Assembly (NCBI RefSeq): GCF_002368335.1
Contig: NZ_AP018288.1
Location: 1,641,355-1,705,354, forward strand
Reading direction: 5' to 3'
Length of the DNA stretch: 64,000 nucleotides
Origin: Nostoc sp. NIES-4103
Lineage (GTDB): Bacteria; Cyanobacteriota; Cyanobacteriia; Cyanobacteriales; Nostocaceae
The notes below the pieces were generated by a model. That model did no database searches and was not told where the DNA came from. It worked only from the letters and a program-made list of their open reading frames with translations. The translations under genes were made by a program, and so were the position numbers. This document shows positions 51,313 to 60,773 of the stretch, one piece after another (positions within the stretch are counted from its first letter, which is position 1; every line of letters begins with the position of its first letter).

Positions 51313-54105
51313 CTACAAACAAACTCGTGGAAATTGAATTTTAAATACCGTTCCCTGATTACTTTCTACAGTAATCGAGCCTTCGAGTTGTTCTGTGACT
51401 AAATCATAAACTAACGAAAGACCCAAGGAATCAGTATTACTCCAATCTAAATCATCTGGTAAACCAACGCCATCATCTTGAATAATCATTTCAATACTAT
51501 TGTCGATATTACGTAAGCTAATCATAATTTGACCTGTTTGTTGTTGAGGAAAAGCATGTTTGAGAGCATTAGAAATTAATTCGTTGATGATTAGCCCGCA
51601 GGCAATAGCTTGGTCAACATTTAAGTGAACTGCATCGATATTGGTTTCTAGACCAATTTGTCCAGGTACTATTTGATAAGAAATTAGTAAGCTGGTTGCC
51701 AGATTTTCGATATAGTCAGCAACATCAAGATATCCAATATTAGGTGAAGTATATAAATTTTTGTGAATCAGAGAGATGGAATCAATACGATTTTGGCTGT
51801 CTCGAAAAACTCTGATTACTTCTGGGTCTTTGAGTGTTTGCGACTGAAGTTGTAAAAGACTGGAGACAATTTGTAAGTTATTTTTAACTCGATGATGAAT
51901 TTCCTTTAAGAGAACTTCTTTTTCAGCCAAGGCACTTCTTAAGTTGATTTCAGCTTTTTGCCGCTCAGCTAGTTCATTTTGAGCTTGTTGAAAGATAGTA
52001 GATTGTTGAATTGCGATCGCAATTTGCACGGTAAGTTGGTCAAGTAAATCCAATTGATTTTCTTGCCATTCACGGAAAGTAGAGCATTGGTGGGCGACGA
52101 GTAAACCCCAAAGCCAAGAGGGAGCGTTTTCTCCACCTACTTGTAGTAGAATGGGTACAATTAAATTTGCTTTCACTTCAAACTGTTCGAGCAACTTTAG
52201 ATGGCAATCGCTGAGTCCAGCTTCGTAAATATTTGCGATCGCTCGTTTACGCCCTTGATAATACTCTATACCTCCCCCTGTCTGAAAACAGGTATCTTCA
52301 ATCTCTACACCTAAAGAAACTGTCCAACCAGGCTGCACTGCTTCCGCTACAACTTTACCGCTCATATCAGCAGCGAACTGATAAACTATAACTCGATCAA
52401 CTTTCAGCAAATCTTGCACTTCTTTAACTGTGGCATTGAGAATATCTTCGAGATTCAAAGATTGACGAATTCGCAAAGCAACAGTTCGCATCAGTTGCTC
52501 CCGTTCAGCCTGAGCCTTGAGAGTAAGTTCAATTTGCTTGCGTTCTGTGATATCCTGTCCAATACCTATGATTTGACCATTGGGAAGGTTAACATTTGTC
52601 CAAGAAGTATCTATAACATTACCAGAGCGCACCTGAGTTTTAAAATCCCCCCAAGTGCGTTTCGCAGACTGAATAAAATTGATGACATACTGTCGATATT
52701 CAGGGTCAGGATATAACGCACAAAGAGCATCTACTGTTTCAAAATCTTTGATTTGCCAACCAAGAACATGTTCCCACTCTTGGTTCACCCAATGCAGCTT
52801 ACCTTCAGCATCAATCAGTGCAATCATTAAAGGAATACGAGCGAAAATACTCTGAAGAAATTCATTTTGTTCAGTGAGTTTTACTTCTGTATTTTTGCGC
52901 TCTGTAATATCAGATAATACAGTTAATAATGCCGATTCCCCATTAAAAGTTAAATATTGAAGTGAAGTCATTGCCCAAAAAGAAGTTCCATCTGCCCTTT
53001 TGAGTGGAAGTTCATAGTTTTGCAGCGAACCATGTTGGTCAAGAGCTTCTAAAAGTGCCTGTAATTCTTTGGCATCGTGGTATAAATCTGAAACTAGGCA
53101 ATTACTAAAATGATCTGGAGAAAAACGAAATGTTTGAATAAATTCAATGTTAGCATATAAAATTAACCCATCAGATAAGCGAGAAATCACTAACGGAATA
53201 GGTATTGCTTCAGAAACTGTTCTAAATCTAGTTTCACTTTCATGTAGAGTTTGTTCTATTTGTTTGTTTTCTGTAATATCTCTGATATCAACCAATCGAG
53301 CATCATAATCAGCATAGTCTATTACCTGTGTAAAAAGTTCAACATCAATCACCTGTCCATCTTTGCGAACATGCTGCCATCGTCCAGAGAAGTTTAATTC
53401 ATCTTGGTTTTTAGTCAAATAATTCAGCAGTCTTGGTACATTTACTGGTGGGTTAATGTCAGTAATTACCATTTGCAAAAACTCCTCCCGAGAGTAGCCG
53501 TATTGAACAATAGCAGCTTCATTGACATCTACAAATTGCAGAGTCTTCTGATCATAAATCCACATGGGATGAGGATGATTATTAAAAATAATATTTCGAT
53601 TGATAGAATTACTTTCAATATTTTTGCGTCGGTATAACTCCAAATACCTCATTACTTGTCGTGCTATTTTTTGTAGAATTGCTTGCTCTTTGAGACTGAA
53701 ATTCCGAGGAACAAAATCAATTACAGAAAGACTACCTAATGGGAAACCACTTGAGGTAATCAAGGGAACTCCCGCATAGAAGCGAAAATACAGTCCTGAG
53801 TTCACAAAGGAATTTTGAGCAAACCGTTCATCTTGTAAAGTGTCCGGTACAATTAATATTTCACTTTGTAAAATCGTATGAGTACTAAAAGACTCACTGC
53901 GAGGCACTTCTGTTGCAGTTAATCCTACTTTCGATTTGAACCATTCTCGCTCGGCATCGACTAAGCCAATTACAGCAATAGGTGTTTCACAAATATCTGC
54001 TGCTAGTTGAGTTAGTTCGTCCAAAGTTTTTTCAGGTGGTGTATCTAAAATTTGATATTGTTCAAGAACTTCTAGCCGCCGCTTTTCATTTTCAGGTAAC
54101 AACAT
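51313..54105 (-). CDS. Multi-sensor histidine kinase (GAF-PAS-PAS-PAS-GAF-HisKA_2)
   Basis: 930 residues, no membrane segments. Residues about 20-165 form a GAF domain (CETPIAVIGLVDAEREWFKS). Three PAS domains follow, around 180-290, 300-420 and 425-545 (DITENKQ, DITERKN and DITERKQ mark their ends). A phytochrome-like GAF at about 560-720 contains VDRVIVYQFAADMSGKVVAE. The kinase H-box is EIHHRVKNNLQIVSSLLQLQ, the HisKA_2/HWE-related type, then N box LIINELISNALKHAF and DDGVGLP. The GAF lacks an evident chromophore Cys, so it is not clearly a photoreceptor. Signal unknown. Confidence 0.92.
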   Translation of the reverse strand: MLLPENEKRRLEVLEQYQILDTPPEKTLDELTQLAADICETPIAVIGLVDAEREWFKSKVGLTATEVPRSESFSTHTILQSEILIVPDTLQDERFAQNSFVNSGLYFRFYAGVPLITSSGFPLGSLSVIDFVPRNFSLKEQAILQKIARQVMRYLELYRRKNIESNSINRNIIFNNHPHPMWIYDQKTLQFVDVNEAAIVQYGYSREEFLQMVITDINPPVNVPRLLNYLTKNQDELNFSGRWQHVRKDGQVIDVELFTQVIDYADYDARLVDIRDITENKQIEQTLHESETRFRTVSEAIPIPLVISRLSDGLILYANIEFIQTFRFSPDHFSNCLVSDLYHDAKELQALLEALDQHGSLQNYELPLKRADGTSFWAMTSLQYLTFNGESALLTVLSDITERKNTEVKLTEQNEFLQSIFARIPLMIALIDAEGKLHWVNQEWEHVLGWQIKDFETVDALCALYPDPEYRQYVINFIQSAKRTWGDFKTQVRSGNVIDTSWTNVNLPNGQIIGIGQDITERKQIELTLKAQAEREQLMRTVALRIRQSLNLEDILNATVKEVQDLLKVDRVIVYQFAADMSGKVVAEAVQPGWTVSLGVEIEDTCFQTGGGIEYYQGRKRAIANIYEAGLSDCHLKLLEQFEVKANLIVPILLQVGGENAPSWLWGLLVAHQCSTFREWQENQLDLLDQLTVQIAIAIQQSTIFQQAQNELAERQKAEINLRSALAEKEVLLKEIHHRVKNNLQIVSSLLQLQSQTLKDPEVIRVFRDSQNRIDSISLIHKNLYTSPNIGYLDVADYIENLATSLLISYQIVPGQIGLETNIDAVHLNVDQAIACGLIINELISNALKHAFPQQQTGQIMISLRNIDNSIEMIIQDDGVGLPDDLDWSNTDSLGLSLVYDLVTEQLEGSITVESNQGTVFKIQFPRVCL

Positions 54106-55010
54106 TACTGGTTTTTGACAAAAATATTTTAATGTGCTTGATTTATGGGAAATATATCATTACTAACGGTCGTAGCAAGTTTGTTTCTTCATAGCTTGCA
54201 CCAGTTGCGTTATTGACATTTTTGTAGGGTGGGCACTGCTAATCGTTCGCTCAAACCTTGATTTTTAGGTTGTTGACACTGCCCACCGCAAGGTTAATTG
54301 AGAATGGTGCAAGATATCAGCGTTCCACGAGAGGGAAGTCAAAAGTTACTCATTCAAAAATATTTAACCCCTCACTACTAATGAAAGAAACACTTCATTA
54401 ATCAAAAGCTTGATTATATAAGGGTTTCAGAATATCTTTGTTAAGAGTTTAAACACTAATAATTTCTATACTAGAGTTTAAATATAAACGCAGAAAATTT
54501 GCTACATTTAAATTGGTGCTGATTGTCCATTCAAGGTGGTTTGAGAGAAAAATAATACCTTCTATTAGCACTTTTAACAGACTATGGTTGCTTTTTGCAA
54601 TACTTCCAGGATTTCACAACCTTGAATAGCCCACTGTACATTCTGAAGAAAAATACTGGTGTTTGAATATACTAATTATTTAGATTCGGACATCGAAAGA
54701 GTGCGGCTTTAGGACTTATATCAAGTTCGGATAAATAGTTATAATTCCCACTGTCATTGTAGCTGCGACTTCTAATCACCAGAGTTAGTCTGAATTGAGA
54801 CTTAGTAACCATTGTTGATTTTCCTCTGGAGAGAGTGATTAAAGAGCGCTAAGACGTGTTGAGGACTTGAAAAAAATTAATATAACTGAAACCCATGACA
54901 GGGTAAGCATTTCATTGAAGGTGGCACTAAAGTAAATCTATCTGATATCAATGTCATGATATGCTCAATGATGGATTCAAACCACCTAGTAAAAATCAGG
55001 TGCAACAATC
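54106..55010. other. Non-coding region before the RiPP cluster
   Basis: About 900 bp without a convincing gene. It includes a TAGGGTGGGCACTGC-type dispersed sequence near 54226, also seen as a variant at 6300-6360 and 5310-5385. The final 100 bp before 55011 probably hold the promoter of the first precursor gene. Confidence 0.5.
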
Positions 55011-55307
55011 ATGAAAACGCTACTGAACGTAGATTTGCAGACTGAGTTGACTACAAGAGCAGCGAAAGATCCTCAGTTTGCAGCACAGTTGCTAGAAGAT
55101 CCTAAAGGAACACTGTCAGCTTTCATCAATATGGATCTCCCCTCAGATCTAGAGGTATCAATTCACCAAGAATCTGGAAACAATTTGCATATCGTGCTAC
55201 CCGCATTCGATTCACCCCAGAAGACAGATGCAGATATGGATATAGCTGATGATGAAATCTTGGCAGGATGCACTTGGGGAGCTAACTGTCAAAGTTCTAT
55301 TGGCTAA
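55011..55307 (+). CDS. RiPP precursor with NHLP-type leader, copy 1
   Basis: 98 residues. The leader is nitrile-hydratase-like (NHLP/proteusin): LQTELTTRAAKDPQFAAQLL, EDPKGTLSAFINMDLPSDLE, ESGNNLHIVLPAFD. It ends in DDEILAG, the likely cleavage point before CTWGANCQSSIG. The 12-residue core, with two Cys, two Ser, Thr and Trp, is identical to that of copy 2. NHLP leaders direct long leader-dependent modification by radical SAM and other enzymes. It lies upstream of the modification genes on the same strand. Confidence 0.88.
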   Translation: MKTLLNVDLQTELTTRAAKDPQFAAQLLEDPKGTLSAFINMDLPSDLEVSIHQESGNNLHIVLPAFDSPQKTDADMDIADDEILAGCTWGANCQSSIG

Positions 55308-55636
55308 AACAGATTGCAGCAAAGCAGGGTTAATATGGCTCAATAAGCAATACCCTTAATCTCAAACTTGTTGCACAGCCAATTCAATGATAAGTTTCTA
55401 ACTGTTCATCATTCAGGCAAATAAACGATTTTCGCTTCAGCCTGAGCATAAGTGTTTGAAAAAAATTTAATGTTTATGCCTGTAAGCATCATCTCAGCTT
55501 ACAAGCTATTTGCTCATTTAAATTTCGTTCTCAAACACGAAACGTAAACTATTACGCGAGTGCAAGGTAGATAGCGGTAGATAGTTTTTTTTGTCAATCC
55601 AACTTTAGATTATTTTGATCCGAGGAGGATACGATA
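55308..55636. other. Non-coding gap between precursor 1 and the small gene
   Basis: About 330 bp without a gene. GAGGAGG lies 6-8 bases before the next start at 55637 and is a strong ribosome site. Nothing else is recognised. Confidence 0.5.
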
Positions 55637-55960
55637 ATGAGTTTTAGTCCTGAACAAGTCGGCGCTGCTATAGCGTTTAACGCTACTGTAGACCCAAGTA
55701 GCACTTTAGCCACTTATTTGCGCTTACTCACCCAGATAGGTGCTAAAGCTGACGATCTCAAACTCACACCACAAGAACAGAATCTTCCGACACAACAGGC
55801 ACAGGAAGTGTTCACTCAAAAGATTACGAAAGCAATTTTTGCGGATGGTATAGTTACCACACAAGAGCAAGAGCTTCTAAACTTTTTGGAGCAGCTAAAG
55901 ACGGATAAGGCACTTCAGGACTCGCTCAGCAACGATATAGCGGCTCTGACGAAATCATAG
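55637..55960 (+). CDS. Small protein between the two RiPP precursors
   Basis: 107 residues, no family recognised. It is alanine/glutamine-rich and helical (TYLRLLTQIGAKADDLKL, QEVFTQKITKAIFADGIVTT). A leading GAGGAGG ribosome site indicates real expression. Lying between two identical-core precursors, it could be an accessory binding protein or a third, unusual precursor. A core-like tail is absent (ends IAALTKS). Confidence 0.6.
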   Translation: MSFSPEQVGAAIAFNATVDPSSTLATYLRLLTQIGAKADDLKLTPQEQNLPTQQAQEVFTQKITKAIFADGIVTTQEQELLNFLEQLKTDKALQDSLSNDIAALTKS

Positions 55961-56030
55961 AAAGTCTGGAAGTCGTGATGAAATCCAGTATTGGTTCGAT
56001 CCACCATCAGAAAAATAAGGAATAATAACA

Positions 56031-56321
56031 ATGACAACTTTACTGAGTGCAGATTTACAGACTGAGTTAACTGCAAGAGCCGCAAAAGATCCCGAATTTG
56101 CAGCACAGTTAATGAGCGATCCTAAAGGTACATTGTCAAGTTTCATCAATATGGATCTGCCATCAGATTTAGAGGTTTTGATTCACCAGGAGTCCGACAA
56201 TAATTTACATATCGTTCTGCCTGCATTCGACGCACCTCAGAAGCCAGATATGGATATAGCTGATGATGAAATCTTAGCCGGATGTACTTGGGGAGCTAAC
56301 TGTCAAAGTTCTATAGGCTAA
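56031..56321 (+). CDS. RiPP precursor with NHLP-type leader, copy 2
   Basis: 96 residues. It shares most residues with copy 1: LQTELTARAAKDPEFAAQLM, DPKGTLSSFINMDLPSDLEV, NNLHIVLPAFDAP. It ends identically with DDEILAG-CTWGANCQSSIG. The two-residue shorter leader lies after the PQK stretch. Core identity despite leader drift suggests selection on the product or gene conversion. AAGGAATAATAAC precedes the ATG. Confidence 0.88.
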   Translation: MTTLLSADLQTELTARAAKDPEFAAQLMSDPKGTLSSFINMDLPSDLEVLIHQESDNNLHIVLPAFDAPQKPDMDIADDEILAGCTWGANCQSSIG

Positions 56322-56606
56322 AACAGATTCTGGAAAGCAGGGTAAATGTATTTTGCTCAATTGGCTGTATATTTGCGTAACAGCTTACTACCTAATTTTT
56401 TCCGGAATTTATGCACGTGCATATTAGGTCAAGCCAAACTGAGATGCATTCACCTTGCTTTTAAGAGGGCGAACTGACCGTATATAAGTTTCGTTCTCTA
56501 GATTCTAGGTTTGTTTAATTTTGTTTTTGAACGGTATCGTCCATAGCAATGGCAGTGTCAATTTAACTTTGTGTTAACTAGCAGCGAAAACAAACCGAAC
56601 GAAAAG

Positions 56607-57404
56607 ATGACATTGAAACAAGTAGTTCCAAAAAGCACATCATCTCGTCAATTTCAGGCATATTGCGTCGGTCTTGCCAGAACAGGGACGACTTCCATTG
56701 CAGGTATCTTTGGACGATATCGCTCTGAGCATGATTTTATGTTTGAGGAAACCATGGCCCAAATAGCTGCATGGCAAGAAGGTCAGATTTCATCTGAGTT
56801 GTTCGATAAATTTATTCTTGAGCGCGACCAACAAGGGCAGCTAGAATTAGATTCGGCCTGTTTTAATCATCATTACCTGCACATTTTCATAAAACATTTT
56901 CCGCAAGCAAAATATATTTTCACTGTTCGAGATTGCTATTCTTGGCTGAACTCCGTATTGAATATGGGTCTGCGTTACGCTGATGGTATACCAGACTGGA
57001 TGCTAACGTTTTGCAGATACAGCAAATTTTATATTGGCTATGAAATCGATAGCCTTGCAGTTTCCTCACGGCAAGCAATGTTCCAGGAAATGCCCAAGGT
57101 CATCGATGGACTATTATCATACTGGCAACAGAATAACCAGCGGATCTTGGATCTTCTGCCACCAGAACATTCTCTGATAGTCCCTACTCACAAACTTTCC
57201 CAATCCCTTGAGCAAATAGCAAATTTGGTTGGCGTTCCACCCCAATCTCTGGTTGAGGAAGCCAAGCATTCTAATCAAGCGCCTCCAGATTACGATTGGC
57301 TCAAGTATATAGACCAAGATTTCCTGGAGGAACGCTGTTGTTTCTACTGCGGCTCTCTTATGGAGCGGTTATTTCCTAATTTGATAGAGGCAAGAAGAAA
57401 ATGA
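56607..57404 (+). CDS. Sulfotransferase-family protein
   Basis: 265 residues from ATG 56607; GTG 56571 would add 12. The PAPS 5'-phosphosulfate loop is CVGLARTGTTSIAG near residue 23 (GxxRTGTTS form). The 3'-phosphate region is AKYIFTVRDCYSWLNSVLN near 115. These are hallmarks of sulfotransferases, which transfer sulfate from PAPS to hydroxyl or amine. Within this cluster, tailoring of the peptide or a terpenoid moiety is plausible. The stop overlaps the next start (ATGA), so the operon is tight. Confidence 0.8.
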   Translation: MTLKQVVPKSTSSRQFQAYCVGLARTGTTSIAGIFGRYRSEHDFMFEETMAQIAAWQEGQISSELFDKFILERDQQGQLELDSACFNHHYLHIFIKHFPQAKYIFTVRDCYSWLNSVLNMGLRYADGIPDWMLTFCRYSKFYIGYEIDSLAVSSRQAMFQEMPKVIDGLLSYWQQNNQRILDLLPPEHSLIVPTHKLSQSLEQIANLVGVPPQSLVEEAKHSNQAPPDYDWLKYIDQDFLEERCCFYCGSLMERLFPNLIEARRK

Positions 57405-58495
57405 ACGCTCCACCGCAGACATTAGATAGCTATTTTGAGATATTGGAGCCTGATATTCAGCCAACTTTAATCTCTGCTGAGTATGTATCTGCGATTCGGC
57501 GAGTAGCTGGTTTGTTTCCTTGTTTCGTCCCCAATGTATTTGGCTTTGAATCTCGGCTAAACAGCAGTTCTGGGCGCACAGATTTTGCCATCAACATGAC
57601 AGCCAAAGGTAGCGAATTACTTGCTTGGGAACTGTTTGAGCGATCGCAACCAGAAGTATTCCGCCAAGACTCAAGATGGCAGCGGGTGAGCCATTTTTTC
57701 CAGGAATGGGGAGAAACAAACGAATCGCCATTTGCAGATGCTAACAGCGTATGGTTGGAATTTGATATGGATCGGCTTTCGGCAGCAGAACTCGTCCCCA
57801 GCGTCATATTATTTGCCTACTGGCTAGATAATATGGAAAGTAAAATGGTGGTTCACCGTCCTCTAAGTTGGTTGACGAAAACTATCCTGCCCATGCTGCG
57901 AGGAGGGCCGCTACCAGACTATTTAGAGCGTAACTTTTTGCATTGCCTGGAGTTGACTACGCCTGCCTTATATTTTCAGGTTGGCACTATGCTCTCCAGA
58001 AAAATCGACGTACTCAGACTATGTGTTTTTAACATTACAGGAGATGAGATTACCAATTTTTTATCTCGCATTGGTCTTGAGGAATGTTTAGGAGAAATAG
58101 AGCAGGCGATCGCAGATTTTGCAGGCTTAGTAGATTCTCTATGCTTGCATTTAGATATTGGTGAGGTCGTTTACCCACGCATTGGGCTAGAACTTTTATA
58201 CGACAATCTTCACCCTTGGAAGCGCCAGCCCAACAAAGAAACCCGATGGTTGCAGTTGTTTGATCAGCTTGTGGAGCGTGGTTTATGTACACCCGAAAAG
58301 CGAAAAGCGTTACTGGCCTGGCCTGGCTACGTACCAATTAGCCAATCTTCAATGTCTGATGGGCTTTTATTGCGCGGGTTGCAGCATATTAAACTTGTTT
58401 TTTCTCCAAATCAGCCCCTAGAAGCAAAAGCCTACTTTGGTGCAGCCTATAATCCCCTACCAAGCAAAAAGCCGAATTCAACAAAGACCTCATGA
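57401..58495 (+). CDS. Uncharacterised protein in the RiPP cluster
   Basis: 364 residues; no family recognised with certainty. The N-terminal part includes PCFVPNVFGFESRLN and IDFAINMT-like strands; the C-terminal half is helical (LHLDIGEVVYPRIGLELLYD, KRKALLAWPGYV). Start and stop overlap neighbouring genes by 4 bp on both sides, which argues for stoichiometric expression with the sulfotransferase and the terpene-cyclase-like protein. It could be a scaffold or an atypical tailoring enzyme; this is a guess. Confidence 0.6.
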   Translation: MNAPPQTLDSYFEILEPDIQPTLISAEYVSAIRRVAGLFPCFVPNVFGFESRLNSSSGRTDFAINMTAKGSELLAWELFERSQPEVFRQDSRWQRVSHFFQEWGETNESPFADANSVWLEFDMDRLSAAELVPSVILFAYWLDNMESKMVVHRPLSWLTKTILPMLRGGPLPDYLERNFLHCLELTTPALYFQVGTMLSRKIDVLRLCVFNITGDEITNFLSRIGLEECLGEIEQAIADFAGLVDSLCLHLDIGEVVYPRIGLELLYDNLHPWKRQPNKETRWLQLFDQLVERGLCTPEKRKALLAWPGYVPISQSSMSDGLLLRGLQHIKLVFSPNQPLEAKAYFGAAYNPLPSKKPNSTKTS

Positions 58496-59565
58496 CAAAT
58501 TGTGCACAGATAAGTCAGCAACACCTGCATCATGCTATAGGTAAATCCGTCAGTTTTTTATTGCAGGCGCGAGACAAGCAAGGGTGGTGGAAAGATTTTT
58601 TTACACCCGCAGGCGTCAGCGATGCTTGGGTGACTGGATTTGTCGGGACAACGCTTGCTCGTATACCAGACGCGAGTGCAACAGCAGCAGCTCATGCCGC
58701 TTGGCAGCTTTTAGAACACCGAAATACTGACGAGGGAGGCTGGGGATATCACGCCAAAGTTCCAGGGGATGCAGATACGACCCTTTGGAGTTTGCAGTTG
58801 GCTCAAGCATTAGGACTAGAGAATTCAGCACGTTCCCAGCAAGGGTACACTTTTGTTTTGCGCCACATCAAAAGCAATGGTGGCGTCTCCACCTACGAAC
58901 AGGAATCCCCTATCCGCAAGTACATTGGTTTACCAGCAGGAATCATCTCCTTTGAGGGATGGTGCGGTGCCCATACCTGTGTGACAGCAGCAGCAGCCTC
59001 TCTACCAGAATTAAGCGAACAAATTCTTCCCTATTTGCGAAAGCGACAACAAACTGATGGGAAATGGTGCAGCTACTGGTGGTTTGAGGATGAGTACTGC
59101 ACAGCTTTAGCTACCACTGCTCTAGCGCTGCATGGGCGGGAAAATAGCGATCGCCAGCAGGTCGAAAAAGCCATTAGCTGGGCTTTTGAACGGTTGCAGC
59201 AGCTAGAGAGTGCAAAGCAACCTACGGAATTTGCGATCGCTTGGTGTTTGCAATTACTAACACTGGCAAAAGATTTCACCTCTGTCCGCAAGACTTGTCT
59301 AGAGAGCGTGCAACACCTCATCGATAGGCAACAAGCAAACGGTTCTTGGCAACCATCCGCCAGATTGCGCGTACCGCGTCCTGATACTGTAGATCCAAAG
59401 TCAGTTGAGAATTGGAAACTGTGGACAGGAAAATTCGCTCTGCCTCTGACTCTGGAAAAGGTTGTGGAAAATACCTTTAATCTTTACTCTGTTGATCAAA
59501 ATGGCATTTTTACTACAGCAACAGTACTGCAAGCATTGCAGCGCGTCAGTGAGTTGGGGTTGTAA
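58492..59565 (+). CDS. Terpene cyclase/prenyltransferase-fold (alpha-toroid) protein
   Basis: 357 residues. Repeated QW-like motifs are visible: QARDKQGWWKDFF, NTDEGGWGYHAKVPGDADTT, QTDGKWCSYWWFEDEYCTAL and QQANGSWQPSAR. These are as in squalene-hopene cyclases and related alpha-alpha toroids. The DxDD signature of true hopene cyclases is replaced by PGDADTT, so class II cyclase activity is doubtful though possible. About half the length of a full cyclase: one barrel only. In the cluster it may bind or cyclise a lipid substrate. Start overlaps the preceding stop. Confidence 0.75.
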   Translation: MTNCAQISQQHLHHAIGKSVSFLLQARDKQGWWKDFFTPAGVSDAWVTGFVGTTLARIPDASATAAAHAAWQLLEHRNTDEGGWGYHAKVPGDADTTLWSLQLAQALGLENSARSQQGYTFVLRHIKSNGGVSTYEQESPIRKYIGLPAGIISFEGWCGAHTCVTAAAASLPELSEQILPYLRKRQQTDGKWCSYWWFEDEYCTALATTALALHGRENSDRQQVEKAISWAFERLQQLESAKQPTEFAIAWCLQLLTLAKDFTSVRKTCLESVQHLIDRQQANGSWQPSARLRVPRPDTVDPKSVENWKLWTGKFALPLTLEKVVENTFNLYSVDQNGIFTTATVLQALQRVSELGL

Positions 59566-59569
59566 AACC

Positions 59570-60481
59570 ATGAATAAACAGACATTAAACAGTCAAGAAC
59601 ATCTGGCAAAGGTGCAGGAAGTAGAAAACTTACCTGAACTCTCGCAAAGATGTTCTTTGTCGCCCGCACAGGTTGCACAGTATCATCAAAATGGTCATCT
59701 CGTAGTTCCTCAAGCCTTAGCACCTACGGATATCGCTGCTTATCGTCCCTTCCTCGTCGAGGTAGCTAACCGAGAACTGGCAAAGCTCAATGACTTGGAA
59801 CGAGCGGTAGGCACCAGTGGTTCCACCTTTGTCTACGATCTGCGAGAGGTACATCAGGCTGTATGGCGTTTGATTACATCTGTTGCGATCGCTAAAATCG
59901 CAGCTGAACTGTTAAAAGTTGATAGTGTCAGACTGCTGCATTACAACTGTTTCTTCAAGCCACCGCAGGGACTGGGAACGCCTTGGCATCAAGATTGCTT
60001 ATACATTCCCTTAAACACCGATCAGGTAATAACAGCCTGGATACCGTTGGTGGAACTGTCCCCAGATATGGGGCCGCTGACCTTTGCTAGTGGTTCCCAT
60101 CGGGCAGGTTTCTTGGAGTTTGCCAATACGAACAAATATTCGCCAGAACGTATCGTGCAGATGCTAGACGAACGAGGCTTGCAGTTGACGAGCATTGGTA
60201 GTATGGCTGTTGGTGATATTTCCTTTCACAGCAGTTTTACCCTCCATAGTGCCCCCATTAATTTTAGCGATCGGATGCGGGAGGTAATCGCCATCAGTTA
60301 CTACGCCGATGGTGCTTGCATTGGCGAACCGGAAAACTTTGATTTGTCAACTCCTCAGATATTTCAAACTGTCAAATATCGTGAGCATTTTCTCAACCAA
60401 TATTTCTCTGGTTTACAGCCAGGAGATTTGGCTTGCAGCCCGACAAATCCTGTTGTATATCAAAAAAATCAAGATGTCTAA
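59570..60481 (+). CDS. Phytanoyl-CoA dioxygenase (PhyH)-family oxygenase, copy 1
   Basis: 303 residues from ATG 59570; the longer start at 59462 would overlap the previous gene. Fe(II) ligands are in TPWHQDCLYIPLNTDQ near residue 145 (HxD) and the distal His in FHSSFTLHSAPINFSDRMRE near 230, with an Arg for 2-oxoglutarate. Soluble, normal length. It starts 5 bp after the toroid gene. It probably hydroxylates the peptide core or another cluster intermediate; substrate unknown. Confidence 0.88.
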   Translation: MNKQTLNSQEHLAKVQEVENLPELSQRCSLSPAQVAQYHQNGHLVVPQALAPTDIAAYRPFLVEVANRELAKLNDLERAVGTSGSTFVYDLREVHQAVWRLITSVAIAKIAAELLKVDSVRLLHYNCFFKPPQGLGTPWHQDCLYIPLNTDQVITAWIPLVELSPDMGPLTFASGSHRAGFLEFANTNKYSPERIVQMLDERGLQLTSIGSMAVGDISFHSSFTLHSAPINFSDRMREVIAISYYADGACIGEPENFDLSTPQIFQTVKYREHFLNQYFSGLQPGDLACSPTNPVVYQKNQDV

Positions 60482-60580
60482 TTATGTCTAAAATTCATTC
60501 AAATTCTCTGTAGCTAAATGCGGAGGTAAAAATGATATCATGTCCGGCTAATTACTTACGATCTAGTCGGTTTGCCTGGT

Positions 60581-60739
60581 AATGGGGAATGGGGAATGGG
60601 GAATGGGTGAGATGTGATAACTCATAGTAGAATCCAATTACCAATTACCAATTACCAATTACCAATTACCAATTACCAATTCTCAATTACCAATTACCAA
60701 CTACCAATTACCAATTACCAATTCCCAATTCCCAACTAC
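60581..60739. repeat. Heptameric tandem repeats
   Basis: GAATGGG/GGGGAAT units (three to four copies at 60581-60607) are followed by about 14 imperfect copies of CCAATTA (60637-60735). This is the short tandem repeated repetitive (STRR) sequence known from Nostocales. Some units vary (CTCAATT, CAACTACC). It separates the two PhyH genes and has no coding role. Copy number is expected to vary among strains. Confidence 0.85.
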
Positions 60740-60773
60740 CAGATATACACAATTTTAAAATAGGAGATACAAG

